Source: an uncultured Clostridia bacterium
GTDB taxonomy: Bacteria; Bacillota; Clostridia; CAKSNL01; HGM11501
Assembly (NCBI GenBank): GCA_934476235.1
Contig: CAKSNL010000001.1
Location: 496,001-560,000 of the forward strand
Reading direction: 5' to 3'
DNA length: 64,000 nucleotides
In this document: positions 1 to 8,842 of the stretch, piece after piece
Layout: each line of letters opens with the position of its first letter
How positions within the stretch are numbered: position 1 is the first letter of the stretch
Notes under the pieces: model-generated
The model's database searches: none
Told to the model about the DNA's origin: nothing
What the model saw: only the letters and a program-made list of their open reading frames with translations
Translations under genes and position numbers: made by a program

Positions 1-1037
1 AAGTCAAAAAACTCCCAGCTCTTCATTCCGAACGGGCACGAGAGCCATACATACGGGCTGTTTTTCCCGCCGTAGTAAGTGAACCCGAGCGAAGAAAACG
101 CCTCCGTCATCATTTTCGTGTTTTCGCGGTAATAGGATATCTTTTCCCTTATCTCCTTTTCGCCCTCATCGGAAAACACCGCCGCCGCACCGCGCGAAAC
201 GATATACGAAACACCGTTGAACTTGGTGGACTGACGCCTTTTCCAGAGGTCCAGTAACCGGACTCCGTCACTCGTGAGCTCCTTTTTAATCACGGTATAG
301 CCGCATCGAACGCCTGTAAATCCGGCGGTTTTCGAAAACGAGCAAAATTCGATTGCGCACCTTTCCGCGCCCGGAATTAAAAATATGCTTCTCGGCGAAT
401 CGTCCGTTATGAACATTTCATATGCGGCGTCGTAAAATATCACCGCGTCCGTCGAAAGTGCGAAATCCACCCATTTTTTAAGCGACTCGTAATCATATGC
501 CGCTCCCGTCGGATTGTTCGGCGAGCAAAGATAGATAATGTCCGCTTTTTTCGACTTGTCCGGCAGCGGCAAAAATCCGTTTTCGCCGTTCGCCTCGGAG
601 AAAATGACCTTGTGACCCGCCATTATATTCGTGTCAAGATAGACAGGATAAACGGGGTCGGGGATAAGAACGGTCACATCGTCCGAAAAAATATCCAGTA
701 TATTTGAAACGTCCTCTTTTGCTCCGCTGGTCGCGACAATCTCATCGGTTCCGACGTTTACGCCGATTTTTTCATAGTGGCTCTTAATTGCACTGAGCAG
801 AAAATCCTCGCCGAAGCTTTCGGGATAGCCGTGAAACGTCTCCTTTTTTCCCATCTCGGAAACCGCCTCGCTCATGGCTTTTACGGCACACTCGGGCAGC
901 GGAAGCGTAACATCTCCGATTCCCATTTTAATAACGTCCGCCTCCGGATGCTCATTTTTATAGTCCGCCGCCTTTTTTGCGATCGTTTTGAAAAGATAGG
1001 AGTTTTCAAGCTCAAGGTAGTGTTTGTTTATCTTCAT
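1..1037 (-). CDS. dapL: LL-diaminopimelate aminotransferase, C-terminus cut by window edge
   Basis: PLP-dependent fold-type I aminotransferase that makes LL-diaminopimelate directly from tetrahydrodipicolinate for lysine and peptidoglycan. About 345 residues are present; the family has about 400-410, so the C-terminal end lies outside the window. The N-terminus MKINKHYLELENSYLF and the following KMGIGDVTLPLP match the DapL N-terminal pattern. The SPNNPTGA motif and the PLP-lysine motif SFSKTAGFTGVRCGY are both visible. The start ATG overlaps the dapF stop as ATGA, so the two are translationally coupled. An ordinary aspartate aminotransferase is the alternative, but the dapF neighbour and the N-terminus favour DapL. 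Confidence 0.9.
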   Translation of the reverse strand, partial: MKINKHYLELENSYLFKTIAKKAADYKNEHPEADVIKMGIGDVTLPLPECAVKAMSEAVSEMGKKETFHGYPESFGEDFLLSAIKSHYEKIGVNVGTDEIVATSGAKEDVSNILDIFSDDVTVLIPDPVYPVYLDTNIMAGHKVIFSEANGENGFLPLPDKSKKADIIYLCSPNNPTGAAYDYESLKKWVDFALSTDAVIFYDAAYEMFITDDSPRSIFLIPGAERCAIEFCSFSKTAGFTGVRCGYTVIKKELTSDGVRLLDLWKRRQSTKFNGVSYIVSRGAAAVFSDEGEKEIREKISYYRENTKMMTEAFSSLGFTYYGGKNSPYVWLSCPFGMKSWEFFD

Positions 1038-1879
1038 ATCCCGACCTCCCCGGTAAACGCCGTGACGGCGCCGCCCGTCAATAGAATTCTCTCGGGCGTG
1101 CAGTTTACTGTAAGCTCGCCGCCAGGAAGGAGGATTTTTAAATCCTTGCCCTCATCCGCGATTCCGAGCCGGACCGCCGCCGCGCCGACGGCGCACGCAC
1201 CGGTTCCGCAGGCAAGTGTTTCGCCGCTCCCGCGCTCCCACACGCGCATTTTAAAAGTGCCCGGCGAAACAATTTGCACAAACTCGGTGTTGACCCCTTC
1301 GGGAAACGCCGGGTTCTTTTCAAATTTCGGACCGGTTTTTTCAATATCAAAGCTTTCTAAATCAAAACCGTCTTCCATAAAAAGAACGCAATGCGGATTT
1401 CCCATGCCGACCGGAACGACTTTATATTCACAATTATCAATATATAGATTCTTTTCGGCGCTGCCGCCTTCCAAAAGCGTCGGAATTCTTGCGCTTTCAA
1501 ATTCCGCCTTTCCCATATCAACCGTTCCGCCCGTCACGAGCCCGTTTTCCTTTATGAGCGTAATCCTTTTGATGCCGGAAAGCGTTTCTATACTTATCAC
1601 ATCTTTGCCGGGCAGAAAATTGTCATGCACGAATTTTGCCGTGCAGCGAACGCCGTTTCCGCACATTTTGCCCTCGCTTCCGTCCGCATTGTACATATGC
1701 ATAAAAGCGTCCGCCCTGTCCGAGGGTCCGATAATTATGATTCCGTCGCCCCCGACTGAAAAATGCCTGTCGGAGAGCTTTTTTGAAAGCTCCCCGGGGT
1801 TCTCTATATTATATCGAAATCCGTCAATATAAATATAGTCGTTCCCGCATCCGTGCATTTTGGTAAACTCAAGCTTCAT
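1034..1879 (-). CDS. dapF: Diaminopimelate epimerase
   Basis: Cofactor-independent epimerase converting LL- to meso-diaminopimelate. At 281 residues it has the usual length. Both catalytic cysteines are in their family contexts: C73 in MCGNGVRC and C224 in ACGTGACA. MHGCGNDYIYID opens the N-terminal half and GMGNPHCV the second half. It lies 3 nt after asnB and overlaps dapL by 4 nt, so asnB-dapF-dapL form one transcript. DapL produces its substrate, so the pair gives a complete aminotransferase-variant end of the DAP pathway. Confidence 0.96.
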   Translation of the reverse strand: MKLEFTKMHGCGNDYIYIDGFRYNIENPGELSKKLSDRHFSVGGDGIIIIGPSDRADAFMHMYNADGSEGKMCGNGVRCTAKFVHDNFLPGKDVISIETLSGIKRITLIKENGLVTGGTVDMGKAEFESARIPTLLEGGSAEKNLYIDNCEYKVVPVGMGNPHCVLFMEDGFDLESFDIEKTGPKFEKNPAFPEGVNTEFVQIVSPGTFKMRVWERGSGETLACGTGACAVGAAAVRLGIADEGKDLKILLPGGELTVNCTPERILLTGGAVTAFTGEVGI

Positions 1880-1882
1880 GTA

Positions 1883-3463
1883 TCACACCCCGCTTGCTCC
1901 GTAGTTTGACAAAACTCTTGCCGAGGGGTCGTTAACGTTGCACCCCTCCCAGGACTTGTTCGGCATCCAGAAATCCGCCACCATTTCGGCGTTGCCCGGA
2001 TAATACTCCTCGAATATCTCGCGGTACAAAAGCGATTCCTTTGTAAAAGGCGTCGCAAAAGGATATTTTTTTATCTTCTCGGAAAATTCAAGGTCAGTAT
2101 AATGCTTATTCGCATATTCCTTAAGATAGTCCACCATTGAGTGACCGACCGCGTCCGAAAACGCCGCTTTTTCACGCATTAAGATGTCCTCGGGCAGATA
2201 GTCGCCCATAAACGCGCGGCGGAGAAGATATTTTCCCTTGCCGTAAACGTTCATTTTCATTTTAGGGTCTATCGCCATTACATAGCTTACAAAGTCAAGG
2301 TCGCCGAACGGAACTCTTGCTTCAAGCGAGTTAACGGATATGCACCTGTCGGCACGAAGAACGTCATACATATGAAGCTCTCTTATTCTCTTTTCCGACT
2401 CCTTCTGAAATTCCTCGGGCGAGGGTGCAAAGTCGGTGTATTTATAGCCGAAAAGCTCGTCCGATATTTCACCGGTCAAAAGCACGCGGATGTCGGTGTT
2501 TTTGTGTATCCATTTGCAAAGAAGATACATTCCCATGCTTGCGCGTATCGTTGTGATGTCGTATGTTCCCAAAATCTTTATAACCTCGGGGAGGCTGTCT
2601 AAAACCTCCTTTTTAGTCATAATGACCTCGGTGTGGTCGCTTCCTATATAGTCGGCAACCTCGCGCGCGTATTTTAAATCTATCGCGTCGCTCTCCATGC
2701 CGATCGCAAAGGTCTTAATCGGCTTCTTGCTTTTTTTCGCCGCGACCGCGCAGACGAGCGACGAATCCAGTCCGCCGGAAAGCAGAAAGCCCACCTTAGC
2801 GTCCGCCACAAGCCTTTTTTCGATGCCCTTTACCAAAAGCTCTTTTATGTTTTTGCACGCCTCGTCGATACCGTCCGTGATAACGCTTTCCACCTTCGTC
2901 ATATCGCGGTAGCAGACGAACTTTCCGTCCTCATAGTAATGTCCCGGAGGGAACGGCATTATCTTTTTGCAGAGCGGAACTATGTTTTTGGGCTCGGACG
3001 CGAAAACGATTGCGCCGTCCTCATCATAGCCGTAGTAGAGCGGGCGGATGCCGATCGGGTCACGCGCGGCAATGAACTTTTTCTTCTTTCCGTCATAAAT
3101 GATGAGCGCAAACTCCGCGTCAAGCATTTTAAACATTTCCGTTCCGTATTCGCTATACAAAGGAAGCAGAATCTCGCAGTCGGAGTCGCTCTTAAACTCA
3201 TAGCCCTTTTTTATCAATTCTTCTTTTATCTGTGCGAATCCGTAGATCTCCCCGTTGCAGACAACGTATGAACCGTCAAGGCAAAAGGGCTGCATACCTT
3301 CGGGGGTAAGACCCATTATTGCAAGACGGTGAAAGCCCAAAAGTCCGTTTCCTGTATTGACTGTCCGCGAATCGTCCGGACCTCTTGATACAGTTTTTTC
3401 AAAACCTTTGTTGAACTTAGAAAGTCCGCACTTTCCGCTGCAGTAACCCATTATTGAACACAT
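1883..3463 (-). CDS. asnB: Glutamine-hydrolysing asparagine synthetase
   Basis: Converts aspartate, glutamine and ATP to asparagine. The 526-residue chain starts MCSIMGYC, so Cys2 becomes the N-terminal nucleophile of the class II glutaminase after Met removal. The glutaminase motifs RGPDD and CNGEIYG are present, and the C-terminal synthetase half has the PP-loop SGGLDSS and TGEISDELFGYKY. It lies 63 nt downstream of amt, with a strong hairpin between, and 3 nt upstream of dapF. The context (glnN, amt, then asnB) ties it to nitrogen assimilation. The short C-terminus is typical of the clostridial AsnB type. Confidence 0.95.
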   Translation of the reverse strand: MCSIMGYCSGKCGLSKFNKGFEKTVSRGPDDSRTVNTGNGLLGFHRLAIMGLTPEGMQPFCLDGSYVVCNGEIYGFAQIKEELIKKGYEFKSDSDCEILLPLYSEYGTEMFKMLDAEFALIIYDGKKKKFIAARDPIGIRPLYYGYDEDGAIVFASEPKNIVPLCKKIMPFPPGHYYEDGKFVCYRDMTKVESVITDGIDEACKNIKELLVKGIEKRLVADAKVGFLLSGGLDSSLVCAVAAKKSKKPIKTFAIGMESDAIDLKYAREVADYIGSDHTEVIMTKKEVLDSLPEVIKILGTYDITTIRASMGMYLLCKWIHKNTDIRVLLTGEISDELFGYKYTDFAPSPEEFQKESEKRIRELHMYDVLRADRCISVNSLEARVPFGDLDFVSYVMAIDPKMKMNVYGKGKYLLRRAFMGDYLPEDILMREKAAFSDAVGHSMVDYLKEYANKHYTDLEFSEKIKKYPFATPFTKESLLYREIFEEYYPGNAEMVADFWMPNKSWEGCNVNDPSARVLSNYGASGV

Positions 3464-3494
3464 CTGAATCTTCCCCTTCTTAAAGTACCGTTTA

Positions 3495-3520
3495 GCCGGG
3501 ACGGTTTTTCCCGCCCCGGC
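3495..3520 (-). terminator. GC-rich hairpin between amt and asnB
   Basis: A 10-bp stem with one G-U pair (GCCGGGGCGG against CCGTCCCGGC on the minus strand) and a 6-nt A-rich loop fills the amt-asnB gap. On the minus strand it is not followed by a U-run; the T-run is on the plus-strand side. It may therefore act as a partial terminator or processing/stability hairpin that lowers asnB relative to amt, not as a full stop. Confidence 0.55.
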
Positions 3521-3526
3521 ATTTTT

Positions 3527-5284
3527 TTATTCTACGTCCTGTAAAGCGTCGTAGCCCTCTTCGCCTGTTCTTACTTTTATTACGTTTTCAACGTCATAAA
3601 CAAATATCTTGCCGTCGCCGATATGACCTGTGTAGAGAACCTTTTTGGCGGTCTCTATAACGCTTCTTACGGGAACCTTGCTTACCACAATATCAACCTG
3701 AACCTTCGGAAGGAGGTTCGTTTCGATTGCGACACCTCTGTAATACTCGGGCTTGCCCTTCTGAACGCCGCAGCCCATAACGTGCGATACCGTCATGCCG
3801 GTGATTCCGATAGAGGTCATCGCCTCTTTAAGCTTTTCAAGACGTGCCTCCTTGCAGATGATCTCAACCTTTGTCATCTTTACTCCGTCTGTAGGCTCTT
3901 TTGCCGGAGCTTTCTTAACCTCGACCGCTGCCGATTCGGGAACTGTGCCGGTAACCTCAACGGGCTCGGAATCAGTGATATACTCGGGAAGCATTGCGAT
4001 GCCCGCATATGCGCTTGCAAGACCGTGCTCCGTTGCGTCAAGACCCGTGATTTCTTCTTCTTTGGAAACTCTTAAGCCGACCGTGTGCTTTATAATGGTG
4101 AACGCGATCCAGATCGTTACCGCCGTCCACGCTATGATCGAGAACATTCCGAGAAGCTGAGTGCCCAAAAGCTTGAATCCGCCGCCGTAGAAAAGTCCCG
4201 CTCCGCAGATCTGGTTAGCACCGAAGGAAACTCCGTCGCCAAATCCTCTCGCAAATCCGGGAGCCGTGGGAGTTGCGAAAAGCCCTACCGCTATAGTGCC
4301 CCAGATACCGTTTAAGCAGTGAACCGCAACCGCGCCGACAGGGTCGTCAACGTGAAGCTTATAATCCAAAAGCCAAACGCCGAATACTACCAGGACACCG
4401 GCAACCGCGCCGATTATTGTTGCGCCGAGTGCGTCCGTCACGTCGCAGCCCGCCGTTATCGCAACAAGTCCGGCAAGTGACGCGTTAAGGCACATCGAAA
4501 CATCGGGCTTACCGTATTTCACCCATGTGAATATCATACATACGACCGTTGCAACCGCGGGAGCTACCGTTGTTGTCAAAAAGATTGAGCCGAGCTCCGG
4601 AACGCTCTGTGCCGCAGCACCGTTAAAGCCGTACCAGCCGAGCCAGAGAATGAATACGCCCAGGCAGCCGATGGTTAAGTTGTGACCGGGAAATGCGTTT
4701 ACTTTCGTAACTTTTCCGGATTTATCCTTTATAAACTTGCCGATTCTGGGACCGAGCATTGCCGCACCGACAAAGGCGCATATACCGCCGACCATATGTA
4801 TACAGGTGGAGCCGGCAAAATCGTGGAATCCGATCTGTGAGAGCCAGCCGCCGCCCCACACCCAGTGCGCTTCAACAGGATAGATAAGTGCCGATATAAC
4901 GCCCGAGTATATGCAATATGAAAGGAATTTCGTTCTTTCTGCCATGGCGCCCGATACAATCGTTGCCGCCGTCGCGCAGAATATCAGGTTAAACACGAAA
5001 TTTGACCAGTCAAAGCTGTCATATGCCGTGAAAATGTCTAATCCCGGTTTTCCGATGATGCCCAAAAGATCCTCTCCCAAAAGGAGTCCGAAGCCGACTA
5101 TGATGAACATTATAGTTCCGATACAGAAGTCCATTAAGTTCTTCATCAAAATGTTTCCGGCGTTCTTCGCTCTCGTAAAGCCCGTTTCAACCATTGCAAA
5201 GCCTGCCTGCATGAAGAATACCAGCGCGGCGCCGATTAAAAACCAGACCGCATATATTTCAGAATGTACACTTGTTATATCCAT
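3527..5284 (-). CDS. amt: Ammonium channel fused to C-terminal PII signal domain
   Basis: A 585-residue fusion. Residues 1 to about 415 are an Amt/Rh ammonium channel of about 11 membrane helices, with both pore histidines in family contexts (YPVEAHWVWGG and AVAVHCLNGIWG). A hydrophilic Glu/Lys/Pro-rich linker follows to about 469. Residues 470-585 are a full PII (GlnB/GlnK) fold beginning MTKVEIICKEARLE, with the T-loop GVQKGKPEYYRG and the ATP-binding B-loop TGHIGDGKIFVYDVE. In the T-loop, the place of the E. coli uridylylation Tyr51 is Ile (domain residue 51). It starts 21 nt after glnN with AAGGAG ahead of ATG. Inference: the PII domain gates its own channel in cis in response to ATP/2-oxoglutarate. 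Confidence 0.95.
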   Translation of the reverse strand: MDITSVHSEIYAVWFLIGAALVFFMQAGFAMVETGFTRAKNAGNILMKNLMDFCIGTIMFIIVGFGLLLGEDLLGIIGKPGLDIFTAYDSFDWSNFVFNLIFCATAATIVSGAMAERTKFLSYCIYSGVISALIYPVEAHWVWGGGWLSQIGFHDFAGSTCIHMVGGICAFVGAAMLGPRIGKFIKDKSGKVTKVNAFPGHNLTIGCLGVFILWLGWYGFNGAAAQSVPELGSIFLTTTVAPAVATVVCMIFTWVKYGKPDVSMCLNASLAGLVAITAGCDVTDALGATIIGAVAGVLVVFGVWLLDYKLHVDDPVGAVAVHCLNGIWGTIAVGLFATPTAPGFARGFGDGVSFGANQICGAGLFYGGGFKLLGTQLLGMFSIIAWTAVTIWIAFTIIKHTVGLRVSKEEEITGLDATEHGLASAYAGIAMLPEYITDSEPVEVTGTVPESAAVEVKKAPAKEPTDGVKMTKVEIICKEARLEKLKEAMTSIGITGMTVSHVMGCGVQKGKPEYYRGVAIETNLLPKVQVDIVVSKVPVRSVIETAKKVLYTGHIGDGKIFVYDVENVIKVRTGEEGYDALQDVE

Positions 5285-5305
5285 AATTCACATCTCCTTA
5301 AAATT

Positions 5306-7399
5306 TTATCTCACACCGAAAAGCAGGTCGCCGTATGTCGGGAACGGCCAATACTTTTCGCCTACAAGCGTTTCCGCCTCATCTGCCGCAACTCTTAAGA
5401 TTGCCATCCTGGGAATCAAACTGTCGCGGACGAAGTTTGCCTCTTCTCCGATCTCGGTAATATCGGAGAGCTTAACCACTGTCTTTTCAAGCTCGTTTGC
5501 CCTGTCATAGATGATATCGGTAAGCGAGGAGAGCTTCTCTATGAGCTCCTTTTCATATGTCGCCGATACCGTGATGCCGACCGCGCTCTTGTTTTTCAAG
5601 GTCTTTAAGAGCTCGCTCACATAGCTTTCGATTGCGGGAAGAATTTCTTTCTTTGCCATGTCAACCATTGTAAGCGCCTCAATGTTAACGGTCTTGACAT
5701 AGTTTTCAAGCATGATCTCGTAACGCGACTCAATCTCTGCCTTTGTAAATATCTTCTGATGCGTCAGCATCTCAACATTCTTTTTGTCAAGAAGCTTGGG
5801 CATCGCGTCCGCCGTGGTCTTAAGGTTGGAAAGCCCTCTCTTTTCGGCTTCCGCCATCCACTCGTCGCCGTAGCCGTTTCCGTTGAAAATGATTCTCTCG
5901 TGAGCCTTGACGGTCTCTTTGATAAGCGCGTGAAGCTCCGAATCGAAGTCCTCGGCTTTTTCAAGTCTGTCCGCAAAGCCTTCAAGCGTCTCGGCAACCG
6001 CACCGTTTAACATAATGTTCGCACATGCGATGGAGTTTGACGAGCCTAACATTCTGAACTCGAACTTGTTTCCGGTGAATGCAAAGGGAGATGTTCTGTT
6101 TCTGTCCGTATTATCCTTTTTAAATACGGGAAGAACGTCAACTCCTAACTTCATTTTAGCTTTCTTTCCGCCCTCGTACGCCTCGTCGTTCTCTATAGCG
6201 TTAAGCACCTCGGTAAGCTCGTCGCCAAGGAATATCGAAATGACTGCCGGAGGTGCCTCGTTTGCTCCGAGTCTGTGGTCGTTTCCGGCGGTCGCAACGG
6301 AAAGTCTTAAAAGGTCCTGATAATCGTCGACCGACTTTATTACCGCAACTAAGAATAAAAGGAACTGTGCGTTTTCATACGGCGTGTCACCGGGTGTTAA
6401 AAGGTTTACTCCTGTATCCGTCGCAATCGACCAGTTGTTGTGCTTGCCCGAGCCGTTCACTCCGGCGAAGGGCTTTTCATGGAGCAGGCACACAAGACCG
6501 TGACGGCGTGCAACCTTCTGCATTATCTCCATTGTAAGCTGGTTATGGTCTGTCGCAATGTTCGTTGTGGAATAGATGGGAGCCAGCTCGTGCTGCGCGG
6601 GAGCAACCTCGTTATGCTCCGTCTTTGCGAGAATTCCGAGCTTCCAGAGCTCAGTGTTAAGCTCCTCCATAAAGGAGGCAACTCTCGGCTTGATGATTCC
6701 GAAGTAGTGATCCTCCATCTCCTGACCCTTGGGAGGCTTTGCGCCGAAAAGCGTGCGTCCCGTAAATACAAGGTCTTTTCTCTTATCGTACATGTCCTTA
6801 TCTATAAGGAAGTATTCCTGCTCGGGACCGACCGAGGTTCTTACCATATGTACCGAATCGTTGCCGAAAAGATTTAATATACGAAGCGCCTGCTTGTTTA
6901 GTGCCTCCATCGAACGGAGCAGCGGAGTTTTTTTGTCGAGCGCCTCGCCGGTGTATGAGCAGAACGCCGTGGGGATGCAGAGCGTTTTATCCTTTATGAA
7001 CGCATAGCTCGTGGGGTCCCATGCCGTGTAGCCTCTCGCCTCACATGTGGCTCTGAGTCCGCCGGAAGGAAAGCTTGACGCGTCCGGCTCGCCCTTGATG
7101 AGCTCCTTGCCCGAAAATTCCATTATCACGCCGCCGTCCGGTGCCGGAGTAATGAAGCTGTCGTGCTTTTCCGCCGTCGTTCCCGTCATCGGCTGGAACC
7201 AGTGGGTGTAATGCGTTGCTCCCTTTTCGGTCGCCCAGTCCTTCATTGCGTCGGCAACGGCATTCGCAAGATTAATGTCGAGCTCGTGACCCTCTTCGAT
7301 TGTCTTTTTAAGCGAATTATAAACCTTCGCCGAAAGACGGGCTTTCATTTCTCTGTCATTAAATACATTCGTTCCGAAATATTCCTGTACCGTTACCAT
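5306..7399 (-). CDS. glnN: Glutamine synthetase type III
   Basis: ATP-dependent glutamine synthesis from glutamate and ammonium. At 697 residues it is the long GSIII type found in Bacteroidetes, cyanobacteria and Clostridia. Family motifs include [19 protein letters not shown], the [14 protein letters not shown] segment, [12 protein letters not shown] and [17 protein letters not shown] chose the ATG at 7399 (MVTVQEYFG), which has GAGAGG about 9 nt upstream; an upstream in-frame ATG at 7438 would lie inside the leader T-run and has no ribosome site. It heads the minus-strand nitrogen operon with amt and asnB. A sigma-A promoter and a terminator-like leader hairpin precede it. Confidence 0.96.
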   Translation of the reverse strand: MVTVQEYFGTNVFNDREMKARLSAKVYNSLKKTIEEGHELDINLANAVADAMKDWATEKGATHYTHWFQPMTGTTAEKHDSFITPAPDGGVIMEFSGKELIKGEPDASSFPSGGLRATCEARGYTAWDPTSYAFIKDKTLCIPTAFCSYTGEALDKKTPLLRSMEALNKQALRILNLFGNDSVHMVRTSVGPEQEYFLIDKDMYDKRKDLVFTGRTLFGAKPPKGQEMEDHYFGIIKPRVASFMEELNTELWKLGILAKTEHNEVAPAQHELAPIYSTTNIATDHNQLTMEIMQKVARRHGLVCLLHEKPFAGVNGSGKHNNWSIATDTGVNLLTPGDTPYENAQFLLFLVAVIKSVDDYQDLLRLSVATAGNDHRLGANEAPPAVISIFLGDELTEVLNAIENDEAYEGGKKAKMKLGVDVLPVFKKDNTDRNRTSPFAFTGNKFEFRMLGSSNSIACANIMLNGAVAETLEGFADRLEKAEDFDSELHALIKETVKAHERIIFNGNGYGDEWMAEAEKRGLSNLKTTADAMPKLLDKKNVEMLTHQKIFTKAEIESRYEIMLENYVKTVNIEALTMVDMAKKEILPAIESYVSELLKTLKNKSAVGITVSATYEKELIEKLSSLTDIIYDRANELEKTVVKLSDITEIGEEANFVRDSLIPRMAILRVAADEAETLVGEKYWPFPTYGDLLFGVR

Positions 7400-7421
7400 T
7401 TTACCATACCTCTCTTTTCTT

Positions 7422-7462
7422 AAAATAAAAAAAGACAAAGACTCCCAAATCGGGCGTCTTTG
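7422..7462 (-). terminator. Terminator-like leader hairpin of glnN
   Basis: On the minus strand CAAAGAC pairs with GTCTTTG, one mismatch follows, then CCC pairs with GGG around a 5-nt loop. TCTTTTTTTATTTT comes directly after. This is a complete intrinsic-terminator signature, yet it lies between the glnN promoter (predicted start near 7470) and the glnN ribosome site. It is therefore a candidate attenuator. Only about 8 nt separate the predicted transcript start from the stem. Confidence 0.7.
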
Positions 7463-7476
7463 CCTTTGATGTTTGC

Positions 7477-7505
7477 ATTTTACACCCTAATTCGTCATTT
7501 GTCAA
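7477..7505 (-). promoter_or_regulatory. Sigma-A promoter of glnN-amt-asnB
   Basis: Minus strand: -35 TTGACA (7500-7505), 17-nt spacer, -10 TAAAAT (7477-7482). It is the only strong promoter ahead of glnN and places the transcript start near 7470. Confidence 0.8.
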
Positions 7506-7632
7506 TACTTTTTTTAAAATTTTTTATTTTTATTTTTCGGAGGCATCGCCTTATTTGTAAAGCCAGAAAAAGGGCTACATTATAATGTGAAACGCACAGA
7601 AAGATTCATATTTAGTTTTTTTATTTTTTCTA
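7506..7632. promoter_or_regulatory. Shared regulatory spacer between divergent nitrogen operons
   Basis: This central part of the 348-bp glnN/glt spacer is AT-rich and has no gene. It contains a perfect 12-bp palindrome ACATTATAATGT (7577-7588) and a short AGCC/GGCT inverted repeat just before it. Both sit upstream of both promoters, which suits an operator read by a nitrogen regulator. I could not match it confidently to a GlnR/TnrA consensus. Confidence 0.45.
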
Positions 7633-7661
7633 TTGACAAATTTCGATCATGGTGCTATAAT
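7633..7661 (+). promoter_or_regulatory. Consensus sigma-A promoter of glutamate synthase operon
   Basis: -35 TTGACA (7633-7638), 17-nt spacer, -10 TATAAT (7656-7661): an exact consensus match. The predicted transcript start is near 7668, about 13 nt before a leader hairpin. Confidence 0.88.
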
Positions 7662-7680
7662 ACCTGTTACAGTAAACAAG

Positions 7681-7729
7681 GACGTTTATTAAAGGCGCTT
7701 TTGCGCTTTTTAATAAACGTCTTATTTTT
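7681..7729 (+). terminator. Terminator-like leader hairpin of glutamate synthase operon
   Basis: GACGTTTATTAAA pairs perfectly with TTTAATAAACGTC, and the stem continues inward through GGCGC/GCGCT to a TTTT loop. TTATTTTTT follows. It lies between a consensus promoter and the GGAGG ribosome site of the first gene, so it should stop most transcripts unless it is bypassed. It is a candidate attenuator, matching the one ahead of glnN. Confidence 0.75.
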
Positions 7730-7747
7730 TGAAAGGCGGAGGTAAAA

Positions 7748-8842
7748 ATGAAGCTTCTGGAAGGTCAGGTCAGAATACCGTCGGGCTGCGCTATATCGGC
7801 GGTCATATCCAAGGAAGGAAAAAAGATGACCGGCGATAAGATAATTGAGAGCATGCGCCCTATGCATGACCGCTCGAACGGTCTCGGCGGCGGCTTTGCC
7901 GGATACGGTATCTATCCCGAGTACAAGGATTTTTACGCACTGCACATTTTTTATAATGACACTGCCGCGCGCAACGAGTGCGAAAGCTTTTTAAAGGACA
8001 GCTTTGAGATCGTGCGTTTTGAGAACATTCCGACGAAAAAGCACAAGCGCATTACCGATGTTCCCTTGATATGGCGGTATTTTGTCGCGCCGCTCTCCTC
8101 TGTTCTTTCAAGGCTTCAGCTTGATGAAATGGAGTATACCGCGCGCATAGTAATGAAAATCAACACCGAGATAAAGGGCGCGTACGTTTTCTCAAGCGGC
8201 AAAAACATGGGCGCCTTCAAGGCGGTCGGCTTTCCCGAGGATGTCGGCGAGTTTTACAAGCTTGACGAATATGAGGCATATTCCTGGACGGCACACGGCA
8301 GATACCCGACCAACACTCCCGGCTGGTGGGGCGGAGCCCACCCCTTCGGACTTCTGGACAGAACAATCGTTCATAACGGCGAAATCTCATCTTACGACGC
8401 GAACAGAAAATACATAGAAATGTTCGGCTACAAGTGTACGCTTCAGACCGATACCGAGGTCATAACCTACATTGCGGACTATCTTTTAAGGCGCCAGCAC
8501 CTGTCGCTCAATGACTTATCGTCGGTCATTGCCGCTCCCTTCTGGTCAACGATAGAATCGCTGCCCGGGGAAGAAAAAGCACACCTTACATATTTAAGAA
8601 AGGTCTTTCCCTCGCTTCTGATCACCGGTCCTTTCTCAATCATTTTGGGCTTTACCGGCGGACTCATGGCGTTAAACGACCGCTTAAAGCTCCGCAGCAT
8701 GGTGGTCGGCGAGAAGGATGACAAGGTATATATCGCAAGCGAGGAATCCTCCATCCTTACGATGGAGCCCTCGGTTACCGATATCTATTCCCCCAGGGGC
8801 GGAGAACCCGTTATCGTTAAAGTAAAGGAGGGCGCATATTAA
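7748..8842 (+). CDS. Glutamate synthase, glutaminase (class II amidotransferase) subunit
   Basis: A 364-residue class II glutamine amidotransferase of the split, archaeal-type glutamate synthase, where the domains of GltB are separate proteins. The expected nucleophile is Cys14 in PSGCAISAV, implying removal of a short 13-residue propeptide. Glutaminase motifs AHGRYPTNTPGWWGGAHPF and VHNGEISSYDANRKY are present. A GGAGG site lies just before the ATG. Its stop overlaps the next gene as TAATG. It supplies ammonia to the FMN subunit. Regulation is likely through the promoter and leader hairpin upstream. Confidence 0.9.
   Translation: MKLLEGQVRIPSGCAISAVISKEGKKMTGDKIIESMRPMHDRSNGLGGGFAGYGIYPEYKDFYALHIFYNDTAARNECESFLKDSFEIVRFENIPTKKHKRITDVPLIWRYFVAPLSSVLSRLQLDEMEYTARIVMKINTEIKGAYVFSSGKNMGAFKAVGFPEDVGEFYKLDEYEAYSWTAHGRYPTNTPGWWGGAHPFGLLDRTIVHNGEISSYDANRKYIEMFGYKCTLQTDTEVITYIADYLLRRQHLSLNDLSSVIAAPFWSTIESLPGEEKAHLTYLRKVFPSLLITGPFSIILGFTGGLMALNDRLKLRSMVVGEKDDKVYIASEESSILTMEPSVTDIYSPRGGEPVIVKVKEGAY

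Noticed and set aside
777..1832. A long open frame on the plus strand opposite dapF and dapL.
   Set aside because: It is antisense to two clear family genes, has no ribosome site and its product has no recognisable motif; it reflects codon bias of the true strand.
3464..3526. A T-box ahead of asnB.
   Set aside because: The gap is only 63 nt and contains one hairpin with no T-box consensus or specifier structure.
7422..7729. A classical ANTAR twin-hairpin target or a glnA-type riboswitch in the nitrogen leaders.
   Set aside because: Each leader holds only one hairpin after the predicted start, and the loops do not show the hexaloop pattern; only terminator-like hairpins can be supported.
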